This document shows positions 30,994 to 39,731 of a stretch of DNA of 64,000 bases, one piece after another. Location of the stretch: positions 153,300 through 217,299 of the forward strand of contig JABFQX010000006.1 of assembly GCA_013141505.1 (NCBI GenBank), in the 5' to 3' direction. The position numbers and the translations under genes were made by a program. The DNA comes from Methyloglobulus sp. GTDB lineage: Bacteria > Pseudomonadota > Gammaproteobacteria > Methylococcales > Methylomonadaceae. The notes under the pieces were generated by a model, which did no database searches, had not been told where the DNA came from, and worked only from the letters and a program-made list of their open reading frames with translations. Positions within the stretch are counted from its first letter, which is position 1. Every line of letters begins with the position of its first letter.

Positions 30994-31464
30994 CTATTTA
31001 GGGCACGGCGCAAATTCGCATCTTGGCCCGGTACGGCCTACGTAGGAGCCATTCGGGCATTGTTTTACTTCCATGGTACACATGATTTGATCATCGGGCG
31101 GGTAAGGCTTATAGTCTGTGCAGGTTGCAATCCAGCGGACATTATAAAAACTGGTCAGAGGATTTGCCTTGATGGCTTTTAACTGTTTTACAAATGCGCC
31201 AAACTGTTTGGTATATGGCGAGGCTTGTACACAACCGGTAAAACCGCCTTCAATGGGTCTTGCAAACTCATTGACGATAAATTTATCGACGATGCCCTGC
31301 CCCACACCAAAGCCGATCGCTTGCCGAACCGTTTGCAAGGCGGCTTGATCAACACCGGGGCCAATGCCGCCGATGCTGATTTCAACAGCACGGTTCGCCG
31401 CCATTGATACACTCGACACTAACATCAGCAGTGAACATAGCAAATAAAAACAAGATTTTTTCAT
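30994..31464 (-). CDS. Exported hypothetical protein with C-terminal C-x(3-4)-G-x-R-x-G-P-x-C motif
   Basis: Signal peptide MKKSCFYLLCSLLMLVSSVSMAA; C-terminus VKQCPNGSYVGRTGPRCEFAPCPK. Confidence 0.7.
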   Translation of the reverse strand: MKKSCFYLLCSLLMLVSSVSMAANRAVEISIGGIGPGVDQAALQTVRQAIGFGVGQGIVDKFIVNEFARPIEGGFTGCVQASPYTKQFGAFVKQLKAIKANPLTSFYNVRWIATCTDYKPYPPDDQIMCTMEVKQCPNGSYVGRTGPRCEFAPCPK

Positions 31465-31497
31465 TTCATTCTCCAATGGATTGAGCTACGAAAAGAC

Positions 31498-31575
31498 AAC
31501 TGCCAATACAATAGAAGGTAACGACTTATCACTTTGTCACAGCGTTATAGACAGCCCTTCATTGTATTGGCAGTT
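31498..31575. repeat. 78-bp long inverted-repeat (hairpin) element
   Basis: AACTGCCAATACAAT (31498-31512) and ATTGTATTGGCAGTT (31561-31575) are exact reverse complements; pairing continues with GAAGG/CCTTC and TAACG/CGTTA. Confidence 0.75.
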
Positions 31576-31773
31576 TAATTAAGCGTTAACGGTTAGGGTT
31601 GCAGAAAGTTAAAAACGCCTACAAAAACCGATTAACCGGATACAGGGTACACCATCAGTAGTGAATGAAATGTTAACGGTGAAGCTCACCGGCAAAATTG
31701 AGTATCCTAGATGACATCTAGCGGAACCCAGGATTTCGTGCTGTCTATTTCCTGTGTTCCGCAGTTTGCCATA

Positions 31774-31803
31774 TGGGCATCTTGCCCAGTCCGTTGCGTT
31801 TAA
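31774..31803. repeat. Dispersed hairpin repeat, copy 2
   Basis: TGGGCATCTTGCCCAGTCCGTTGCGTTTAA; see copy at 29971. Confidence 0.65.
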
Positions 31804-32147
31804 GGGTGGCTAAAACATGGGTCGCGGGTAAATACCTAGTCACTTAAGTAAGCCACGAGCGTGAAGAAGCGTCCACCTACCAACTCCAATATTGATTCGG
31901 CCTTTTAATGTTTGAACCCAAGGTGCATTTAACGGCTAAAAAATAAGTTGCTCATTTTCACGGAGCGAACACTCCCTTTATTATTCCCGTTATTTAGATT
32001 TTTCATAATTTATCCCCTAACTACTCTTGCCAGTCCATTTAATCAATCAGGCTTGAAATACAATTTTTCAAGTAGGTTTATTCGCTTAATCCAGTAAGGA
32101 ACAATCAACCGCCAACAGTTATACCACCCAAGCCATGTAAAATTATT

Positions 32148-34508
32148 TCAACAGCTAGACTTGTTTTGTACTCGCAACCACCAGCCTTCATGCGTACCTT
32201 GATACGGATCAATACCTTGCCAACACTCAAATAACCACTGACCGAAGCGCACACACGACGGCAAACCAGTGTCGTCACGCTCAATCACATCGTACTGACA
32301 TTGCGCGAAATACATATGGCCTACCGATTGATGCACGTCGTAAGCCCAATGGGGACGTTTTTCATCAATCAATTCATACCACGGGCAAGAATAAGCAGTT
32401 GGCGGAGGACTTGGTAAAGGCTCTTTTCCAGAACGTAACCGCCAGAATAGCCTGCTCTTCGCGATGTCTATATCACTTGGTAACCAACTGCCCTTGTAGT
32501 AACGCGTTTGTCTGGCAGTTTGAATCCATTTTGTCATCGCTATACAGATAAACAAATCTCGCTCTGTCAAAATTATAATCGGCGGGTTGTAGCCAAAGAA
32601 TTCCTCCAGATATTCTAAAAGGCGTTCTTCATCTGAAAGCATCCGTTGAAACAGTTTACTCTTGGCGATTTGTTTTCTAGTTGGCAACCAATCTTCGCCG
32701 CAACGCTTCCGTAAAACCTCAATCCATTCAACGAGTACGACACAAATTAACCTATCGCGACTAGTCAATATCGGTGGGCCGTGGTCTGCGTAACCTCGCC
32801 CTTCCACTGAATTACCGATTTCTTCATCATTTGGCTTGAATACCTTGGCCAATTTACTGTGCTTATTGCTATAGAAGACATAAATCAACAAGCCGATAAG
32901 CAGCCATAATGCAAACAACTTCCACTTTTCCAACTCAATACCGGTCAATAAATAACAACATGACAACAAGCCTAATACCGGAATCAAGGAAAAATTCTTG
33001 ATATATGACGCGACATTTAAGCCAACTAACACACTAAAAAAAACCAGTAATTGAATGTCGATATTATTGTTAACCCAATTTTTTAGATAATTACCCAACA
33101 AATCCGGCTTGGCATAGACGATGGTATTTAAAGCAGTTAACGTTATGAGCGGCAAGATATACTTGGCATTGACGTAAGGTAGACGGAAGTGTTTGCCGTC
33201 ATTGCGTGGAACTTTACCGTATTGCTGTGTAGGCAAAGTTAAAACGCCCGCACAAACCAAGATGAAGGCGAATAAGGTACCGATGCTGGTCAAATCCAGG
33301 ACGAATTTTTCATCAGTAAATAGCAACAATAGTGTGACCACGCCGCCGGTCAACACCGTTGAAAATCCCGGTGTTTTATAATTAGGGTGGAGTGCGCCGA
33401 ATTTAGCGGGTAACAAGCCATCATTGCTCATCGCCATCCATATTCTGGGTTGCCCCATTTGGAACACCAGCAATACACTGGTCATTGCCACGACTGCCGC
33501 GACCGAAATAAACAACGCTATCCATTTAACCCCTCTGAGTTGAAATGCTTCGGCGACAGGGTCATTAACGCCCAGATACTGATACGACACCACCCCGGTC
33601 AGCACCAAAGCCAACACAATATAAAGTACAGTACAAATGATCAGTGAATAAATCATCCCCCTAGGCAAATCCCGTTGCGGATTTTTGCATTCTCCGGCCA
33701 GCGTGGAAACCGCATCAAAGCCGATATAGGCAAAAAATACTGCCGACACACCGCCCATCACCCCGCTAAAACCGTTGGGCATAAACGGTGTCCAGTTATC
33801 GATATCAATGTAAAAAATACCCACCGCTATCACCAATACCACGACAAGCAATTTCAATATCACCAGGAAGTTGCTTATATTTTTAGCTTCCTTTACGCCT
33901 CTGTACACTAAAGTGGTGATGACTAAATTGGCGGTAATGGCAGGTGAATCCATAATAAACCTCAAATTTCCCAATTGTGGCGCAGTTTCCCATGCTAACT
34001 TACCTTCGCTTTTTAGCTGGGCTATCGCTTGCGCGTGAGCAGACGTGTAATTTATGGTTAACCACGCGGGTAAATGCCAACCCGCACTGTCCAGCAGATT
34101 GGTGAAATAGCCGCTCCAGGAAAACGCAACAAATACATTACTGACTGAATATTCAGTCAACAACGCCCAGCCGATAATCCAGGCGAAAAACTCCCCAAAC
34201 GCCACGTAAGCGTAGGTATAAGCGCTGCCTGAAACCGGCACCTGTACGGCAAATTCGGCATAACACATCGCGGTAAAACCACAGGCCACCGCGCAAAATA
34301 GATACAGGAACACCACGCCCGGCCCACCGCTAAAACAGGCATTACCAATGGCGCTGAAAATACCGCTGCCGATGATGGCGGCAATGCCGAATAGCGTCAG
34401 GTCACGCACTGATAATATCTGGTGCATATCGCCATTGTTGCCGCCATTTTGTTGTAAATCGTGCAGAGATTTTTTGCGGAATAAATAATTAATACTCATG
34501 GCTGCCAA
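32148..34508 (-). CDS. APC-superfamily amino acid permease with duplicated C-terminal extension
   Basis: LTLFGIAAIIGSGIFSAIGNA...GECKNPQRDLPRGMI; long cytosolic C-terminus with two copies of a RDxxIC-x(4)-WI-x(10-12)-WLP-x(4)-IAKSxLFxR motif. Confidence 0.9.
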   Translation of the reverse strand: MAAMSINYLFRKKSLHDLQQNGGNNGDMHQILSVRDLTLFGIAAIIGSGIFSAIGNACFSGGPGVVFLYLFCAVACGFTAMCYAEFAVQVPVSGSAYTYAYVAFGEFFAWIIGWALLTEYSVSNVFVAFSWSGYFTNLLDSAGWHLPAWLTINYTSAHAQAIAQLKSEGKLAWETAPQLGNLRFIMDSPAITANLVITTLVYRGVKEAKNISNFLVILKLLVVVLVIAVGIFYIDIDNWTPFMPNGFSGVMGGVSAVFFAYIGFDAVSTLAGECKNPQRDLPRGMIYSLIICTVLYIVLALVLTGVVSYQYLGVNDPVAEAFQLRGVKWIALFISVAAVVAMTSVLLVFQMGQPRIWMAMSNDGLLPAKFGALHPNYKTPGFSTVLTGGVVTLLLLFTDEKFVLDLTSIGTLFAFILVCAGVLTLPTQQYGKVPRNDGKHFRLPYVNAKYILPLITLTALNTIVYAKPDLLGNYLKNWVNNNIDIQLLVFFSVLVGLNVASYIKNFSLIPVLGLLSCCYLLTGIELEKWKLFALWLLIGLLIYVFYSNKHSKLAKVFKPNDEEIGNSVEGRGYADHGPPILTSRDRLICVVLVEWIEVLRKRCGEDWLPTRKQIAKSKLFQRMLSDEERLLEYLEEFFGYNPPIIILTERDLFICIAMTKWIQTARQTRYYKGSWLPSDIDIAKSRLFWRLRSGKEPLPSPPPTAYSCPWYELIDEKRPHWAYDVHQSVGHMYFAQCQYDVIERDDTGLPSCVRFGQWLFECWQGIDPYQGTHEGWWLRVQNKSSC

Positions 34509-34576
34509 TAAGACCGATTAGTGATATGCCGAAGCCCATAAAAAACTCCGGCATATTTTTAAGTGCTCTTTTTATC

Positions 34577-35239
34577 TTAAAGCTTTGGAAAGTATTTCCA
34601 TTGCTGCTGCAGATACCCGCTGCGCGGCCATTGCATCAAGCGGATACCATCCACTTTAACGCCATGTGCGGTCGCAACAGTCATGCACATCGTACTGTAA
34701 ACATTGCAATACCGGTAATAACCGCCCCCTGTCGATTCCCTAGTCCATAAGGTATCGTTATGTGCCGGATTACAACTGCCAACAAAAAGACTGGAACTAG
34801 GCTGACGGTCTCTAACCCGGATACAGAGATTTTTCTCATAGTTGCGTAGCTGGAGCGTACCTGGCGTTTTAACTACGTGTTCCCAATACTGGGTGGACAT
34901 GTTAAAACAAGTCGATTGATATACCGGATCATACATAATAATGGCATTCCAGTATGGCGTGTCCGCACACTTTCCGGAAGCTCTGTTCACCAACCAGCCG
35001 ACGGTAGAACGCGGCTCAGCCGATACACTCGCGGAAATTGCAAACATTCCCACGACGAGACCCCCGATTAATACACCACGAGTAGCGAATAGGGATTTCC
35101 CTATTTTTTTCATTTGCTTTTGCTGCGTTTTCATATCGATTACCCCGGATTCACTTATTGGAAAGCCTTTAGCCGCCAGAGCTGCTTCTAAGCTATTAAT
35201 GCTTATTTTGTCAACATCGTTGCAATGTAGGATACTCAT
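34577..35239 (-). CDS. Exported protein, possibly ricin-type beta-trefoil-like
   Basis: Hydrophobic segment GVLIGGLVVGMFAISASVSAE; WLVNRASGKCADT...LQLRNYEKNLCIRVRD...LMQWPRSGYLQQQWKYFP resembles QxW-type repeats; an internal start at 35134 is possible. Confidence 0.55.
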   Translation of the reverse strand: MSILHCNDVDKISINSLEAALAAKGFPISESGVIDMKTQQKQMKKIGKSLFATRGVLIGGLVVGMFAISASVSAEPRSTVGWLVNRASGKCADTPYWNAIIMYDPVYQSTCFNMSTQYWEHVVKTPGTLQLRNYEKNLCIRVRDRQPSSSLFVGSCNPAHNDTLWTRESTGGGYYRYCNVYSTMCMTVATAHGVKVDGIRLMQWPRSGYLQQQWKYFPKL

Positions 35240-35516
35240 TCAATTCCTACGATTGGGCTAATTAACAATCTAAACTGGGGGATTTTGGCAGGCAATACAT
35301 ATTCCTCTACCTTAGGATTCCAATCTCTATTGTGATTACCCGGAAGGTCGAGCTCCTTCCTCATAAGTATCCATAGCTGTCTGTCCTAGCGTACATCTAC
35401 GAGCGATTAAGCTGCTATGAGATAACTACCCCAAATGATGAGGATTGGCGGATGCTCTTGGAGCATCCGCCAATCAATCAAGTTTAATTAACGCAAGAGG
35501 CTTGCCTGATTGTAAA

Positions 35517-35927
35517 TCAATAACAGGTCTGTATGCCAAGCGGTAGGTTTGTCTTTGTATTTAGGAAATGGTCGGGCATGTAGCCATACCACAATGTGCC
35601 GTGCATTTTAACAACCGCACCATCCCAAATTCTTGATCCTGCAATGGGATAACCCTTGGTATTTTGGCAAAGAATACATACAAAATCCCCTTGGGGCACA
35701 GTAATGCGCCCTAGATGCTTAATACCGGTCGCATTGTTTGTCACATCATATGCCCCACGTATGTTATGCGCTGTATCAGTGCGAAAATCAAGCCCCGTCT
35801 TGGTATGTATTACGGCAGCTGGAATTCCGGCTGTACAAATCGAGCCTGCATGTACAAACTGTGAAACGCTTGTAACAGCCAATAATGCCATTGCATAAAT
35901 TAAAGATGTTAAGGTAAGTTTTTTCAT
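35517..35927 (-). CDS. Exported hypothetical protein
   Basis: Signal peptide MKKLTLTSLIYAMALLAVTSVSQFVHAG; CILCQ motif. Confidence 0.6.
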   Translation of the reverse strand: MKKLTLTSLIYAMALLAVTSVSQFVHAGSICTAGIPAAVIHTKTGLDFRTDTAHNIRGAYDVTNNATGIKHLGRITVPQGDFVCILCQNTKGYPIAGSRIWDGAVVKMHGTLWYGYMPDHFLNTKTNLPLGIQTCY

Positions 35928-36057
35928 TTTCTTTCTCCACATAGTTAGAAAATATCCACAGCGGAATGCTGTGGATGAATCAAGAATATCATAGAGTAAA
36001 AAATTGTAACTGTTTGATATATAATATATATTACTATTAGTCGCTATGGGTTACTGG

Positions 36058-36076
36058 TAGTTACTGTAAGTAACTA
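36058..36076. promoter_or_regulatory. Perfect inverted repeat, candidate operator
   Basis: TAGTTACT-GTA-AGTAACTA, with an overlapping direct repeat GTTACTG-GTA-GTTACTG just upstream, in a divergent intergenic region. Confidence 0.5.
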
Positions 36077-36200
36077 TTGGTATTTATTTGAAGGCATTTC
36101 TATGCCGATTGGCATCGACATAAGGGTAAAATGCTAGGAAATTCCCTTTAAATATTTAGTAGTTGTAGTCAAGTTTTCTACAAAGAAATGAGGAACAACC

Positions 36201-38288
36201 ATGGCAAAATTTATCAGAGATCAATGGGACGTATTTATAAGTTTAAACAGATATCATGGAATTGATAGTTTTGCGGCGGCGAGCAATCGCTTGGCCGAAT
36301 TAATGCCGAAAAAACCTAATGAAGCAACTATAAGAGCCTGGGTTACAAAATCGGCAATTCTAAAGGAAGACGGAAAGCATTTTGCACAAGCATTCAGGCT
36401 AGACCCAGATCAATTTAAGGAAATATTAGAAGCAACCCGCTTTAGAGACGGAAACGACTTGGCTTGTGATTCCGGGACGCTTAAAGCTACGCTCAAACAG
36501 GAATACCAGAAAATTCTTAAAATTTATCTCTGGCAGCTTGATGTGCTTATTGATGAAGGTAATTTGATTCATGGCATCACAGATAAGTACGAGTTGAATA
36601 AGCGATTGAGAATACCTATAGCAGAAGGGCTTTCGGAACCGCCATGGACTGAAGAAGAGATTAACTGGCCGGAGGAAATTCAGTTTAGCAACTTAGCTAG
36701 TGAACTGAGCTTTGAATCAGAAGCCTATCTAGCACACATTCTGTGGGAAATTCATCGTGAAAAATTTATTGAAAAAGCTCAGCGTTATTACGCAGATCAG
36801 AGTATAAAAAAAGGGTTGAACATAATAAATAAACCAGATGTCATCCAGCACGAAGGAAGTGAACAAGACATAAAGACGGAAGCCTCTACTGGCAAGGAAG
36901 AAAACACAAATATTCCCGATGGTGACGTAGATATAAACACTCTAAACCCCATTGAGACAACCCCTCAGATAGATGAGGGTGTAAAACCCACGGAAAAAGG
37001 TTGGCCCACCTTAAAAAATCCATTGGGGAAAGAGGCAGTTTGGGCGGCAATAACCGCTATTCTTCTGTGCTTGTTAATAATTATCTATTTACGACACCCC
37101 GCCCCCATTCCAAAGCCAGAGCTAGTGCCGCTGCCAAAACCACCCATTGCTAAGGAAACAATGCCGCAAGTGCGTCCGGTCAGCCCCAACATGACTGACA
37201 TAACTGGAACCGATTTAGTTACGATTACTTGGGTAGATGATAAGCCTTCAGCCGATGTCCAATACGTGCTTGAATTGATTTACACCCCAACTGGCAAAAA
37301 TAACCCACAGACAGAATACAAAGATCTTAAGGAAATATCTCGCCAAGGTAATATTTTTTCAACACAGGTGGGGATTCATAAAAGCGGCGCATATAAATGG
37401 ATGGTTAGGCGCAAATCAGAATACAACTCTAATTCTGAAAACACAGAACCATTTTCCTTGAAATTCAATTACTGGGAAAACTATTTGGCTAAAATAATAG
37501 CACGCAAAGTATTGAAGATTGCTGTCGTCGTATCCGAACAGGATCGCTTCATCAACAAGCAAAATAATCAATTCGTCGGTTACGATACCGAGGTAATCGA
37601 TTTCATCAAATCAAGGCTTGATGGCGTTGAGGTCAGATACACCGATACTACTTGGCCGGAATTCCTGAAAATCATGGAAAACGGCGACGTGGATGCCGCC
37701 ATTTCATCCATGACTAATCTGACTTCGCGCATTAAAGACAAAAATGTGGACTTTACCAGCTATTATTTCCATCCACACCAAGCATTTTTCGAGCTTAATA
37801 GCGGTTCTGCCAGCAAAAATCCTCTACAAATCATGGAGCGACTCAAAAATGCCGAAGTCGGCGTGGTAGAAGGGTCGTCCAATAAAATGCTGGCAGAATA
37901 TCTGCTTAAGGCAGACAACAACCCTCAATATGATTTTGTCATTAAATCCGGTTATGAAAATATTACCAGCTTGAGTACTGCACTGAAAAATAAGAAAATT
38001 GATTTCATGCTGACCGATTGCGAACTCGTACAACCATCGGGTAATCTCAGGGTTGCGCTGGTTGTGTCAGAAAGACATAAACAGCAGTACGTTCGCGAAC
38101 AATTATTTAGCGTCTCCAAAGGTGAACCCAGAGAAGAATATATAATAGTTACCCAAACCGATGGCACACATAGCTTAAGCAATAAAATTGCCGATATCCT
38201 GCAAAGCCAAAAGGGCGTAGCAAAACTTAAAGAATTGTCAGATAAGATTTATGCAGAAACCCCGGATTGCCAAGCCAGCAATAACTGA
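36201..38288 (+). CDS. Single-pass membrane protein: cytoplasmic N-domain, TM, periplasmic Ig/FN3-like and SBP_bac_3-like domain
   Basis: No N-terminal signal; TM AVWAAITAILLCLLIIIYL near codon 280; C-terminal VLKIAVVVSEQDRFINKQNNQFVGYDTEVIDFIKSRL...DVDAAISSMTNLTSRIKDKNVDFTSYYF is family-3 solute-binding. Confidence 0.8.
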   Translation: MAKFIRDQWDVFISLNRYHGIDSFAAASNRLAELMPKKPNEATIRAWVTKSAILKEDGKHFAQAFRLDPDQFKEILEATRFRDGNDLACDSGTLKATLKQEYQKILKIYLWQLDVLIDEGNLIHGITDKYELNKRLRIPIAEGLSEPPWTEEEINWPEEIQFSNLASELSFESEAYLAHILWEIHREKFIEKAQRYYADQSIKKGLNIINKPDVIQHEGSEQDIKTEASTGKEENTNIPDGDVDINTLNPIETTPQIDEGVKPTEKGWPTLKNPLGKEAVWAAITAILLCLLIIIYLRHPAPIPKPELVPLPKPPIAKETMPQVRPVSPNMTDITGTDLVTITWVDDKPSADVQYVLELIYTPTGKNNPQTEYKDLKEISRQGNIFSTQVGIHKSGAYKWMVRRKSEYNSNSENTEPFSLKFNYWENYLAKIIARKVLKIAVVVSEQDRFINKQNNQFVGYDTEVIDFIKSRLDGVEVRYTDTTWPEFLKIMENGDVDAAISSMTNLTSRIKDKNVDFTSYYFHPHQAFFELNSGSASKNPLQIMERLKNAEVGVVEGSSNKMLAEYLLKADNNPQYDFVIKSGYENITSLSTALKNKKIDFMLTDCELVQPSGNLRVALVVSERHKQQYVREQLFSVSKGEPREEYIIVTQTDGTHSLSNKIADILQSQKGVAKLKELSDKIYAETPDCQASNN

Positions 38289-38831
38289 ACGACTGCCTTG
38301 CCGTTTTTACCGGATATGCGAGTTGTTTTAATGTGTCACCGGTTTAGCGAAAAGATTCAAATGTGCACAATAACTTGTATAAACCAATCCAATTATCGCT
38401 TATAGGCTGTTCCTTTAGATGAAAGTTGTCTTAAGCAAGCTGAATTGACGTGGTTGCGGCGCTTTAGAAAACTAATGATTATCAGTTGGTCGCGGTGTCT
38501 GATGCCGGATATTACGCTTAAAAATAGCGGTCAGTAATCAATGACAATCTCAAAAAACAACCTGAATATCCTGATAAACTAAGGCTTGGCGATAACTTGA
38601 ATTTATCCATAAGAGGGTTAACGGCCATACGTACTTTCACGGGTTGCCGAGCAAAATTAATGGGTTATCATTTTGCTATGAACGATAATGAGAAACCAAC
38701 TTATACCAATCCCAATAAGTTCTCATTGTTCCTTGCTCCCAAGGGAGAAGGTTAGGGTGAGGGGATTTATTTAAAAAAATTTTTTAGCATTACTGTAATG
38801 CTGATAATAATGTTGGGGGCTAAATAGCAAA

Positions 38832-39623
38832 TTAATACCAAATCAATTTGACCGCCATTGCAAAAATCAGCACAGAAAAATAGCGTTTTAATTGTTGTGC
38901 AGGCAATCTATGGGCAAGCTTTGCGCCTATTGGTGCGGTAAAAATGCTCCCAAAACCTATACCAAGGAAAGCAGGTATATAGACATAACCAAAACTCCAT
39001 ATTGGCAAGTGCGCGGCGTTCATCCCCAAAACCGCATAGCTTAATGTGCCCGCAATGGCTATCGGCAGGCCACAGGCGCTGGCGATAGCGACAGCGTTAC
39101 GCATCGGGTATCGGCAATGTGCTAGATAAGGTACGGTCAACGTCCCTCCACCGATACCCACCAACGATGAGACCAAGCCAATCACGCCAGCTACCCCAAA
39201 ATCAACCCATCTGGAATAATTGGCTGAACCTGCCCTAGGTTTTGCCCCAAAGGCCATTTGCGTTCCCACGTACAGTAAAAATACGATAAAAATAATCCGT
39301 AATAAGTCAGCGTTGATGAAGTCTGCAACCGCAGCACCAACAGTCGCCCCCAACATAATCCCAGGTGCTAGCCGGAACACCCTGTCCCATGCCACGGCTC
39401 CCAAGCGATGATGAGCCAATACGGAAGATGTCGCCGTAAGGATGATAGTCGCTAACGATGTTGCGATAGCCATAATCATGGCCAGATTAGCGGGCATTCC
39501 TTGCGCTGCGAACAGGAAAACGAGTACGGGTACGATAACCATACCCCCACCGATACCGAACAGACCTGCCAATAACCCAGAAAACATGCCTAGTAGCAAA
39601 CTAGCTAATATAATGTTTATCAA
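38832..39623 (-). CDS. TauE/SafE-family sulfite exporter-type permease
   Basis: LLAGLFGIGGGMVIVPVLVF and SLVGIGGGTLTVPYL repeats. Confidence 0.9.
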   Translation of the reverse strand: MINIILASLLLGMFSGLLAGLFGIGGGMVIVPVLVFLFAAQGMPANLAMIMAIATSLATIILTATSSVLAHHRLGAVAWDRVFRLAPGIMLGATVGAAVADFINADLLRIIFIVFLLYVGTQMAFGAKPRAGSANYSRWVDFGVAGVIGLVSSLVGIGGGTLTVPYLAHCRYPMRNAVAIASACGLPIAIAGTLSYAVLGMNAAHLPIWSFGYVYIPAFLGIGFGSIFTAPIGAKLAHRLPAQQLKRYFSVLIFAMAVKLIWY

Positions 39624-39731
39624 ATTAGTCTCCTGAATGCGCTACCTTTCAAATTTGTAGCGGGTAGCCATTATGCGTTTTTGAAGTGGTTTATGCTATC
39701 CTAAACGCCTTCAAAATTGCTTTGTAATTCG

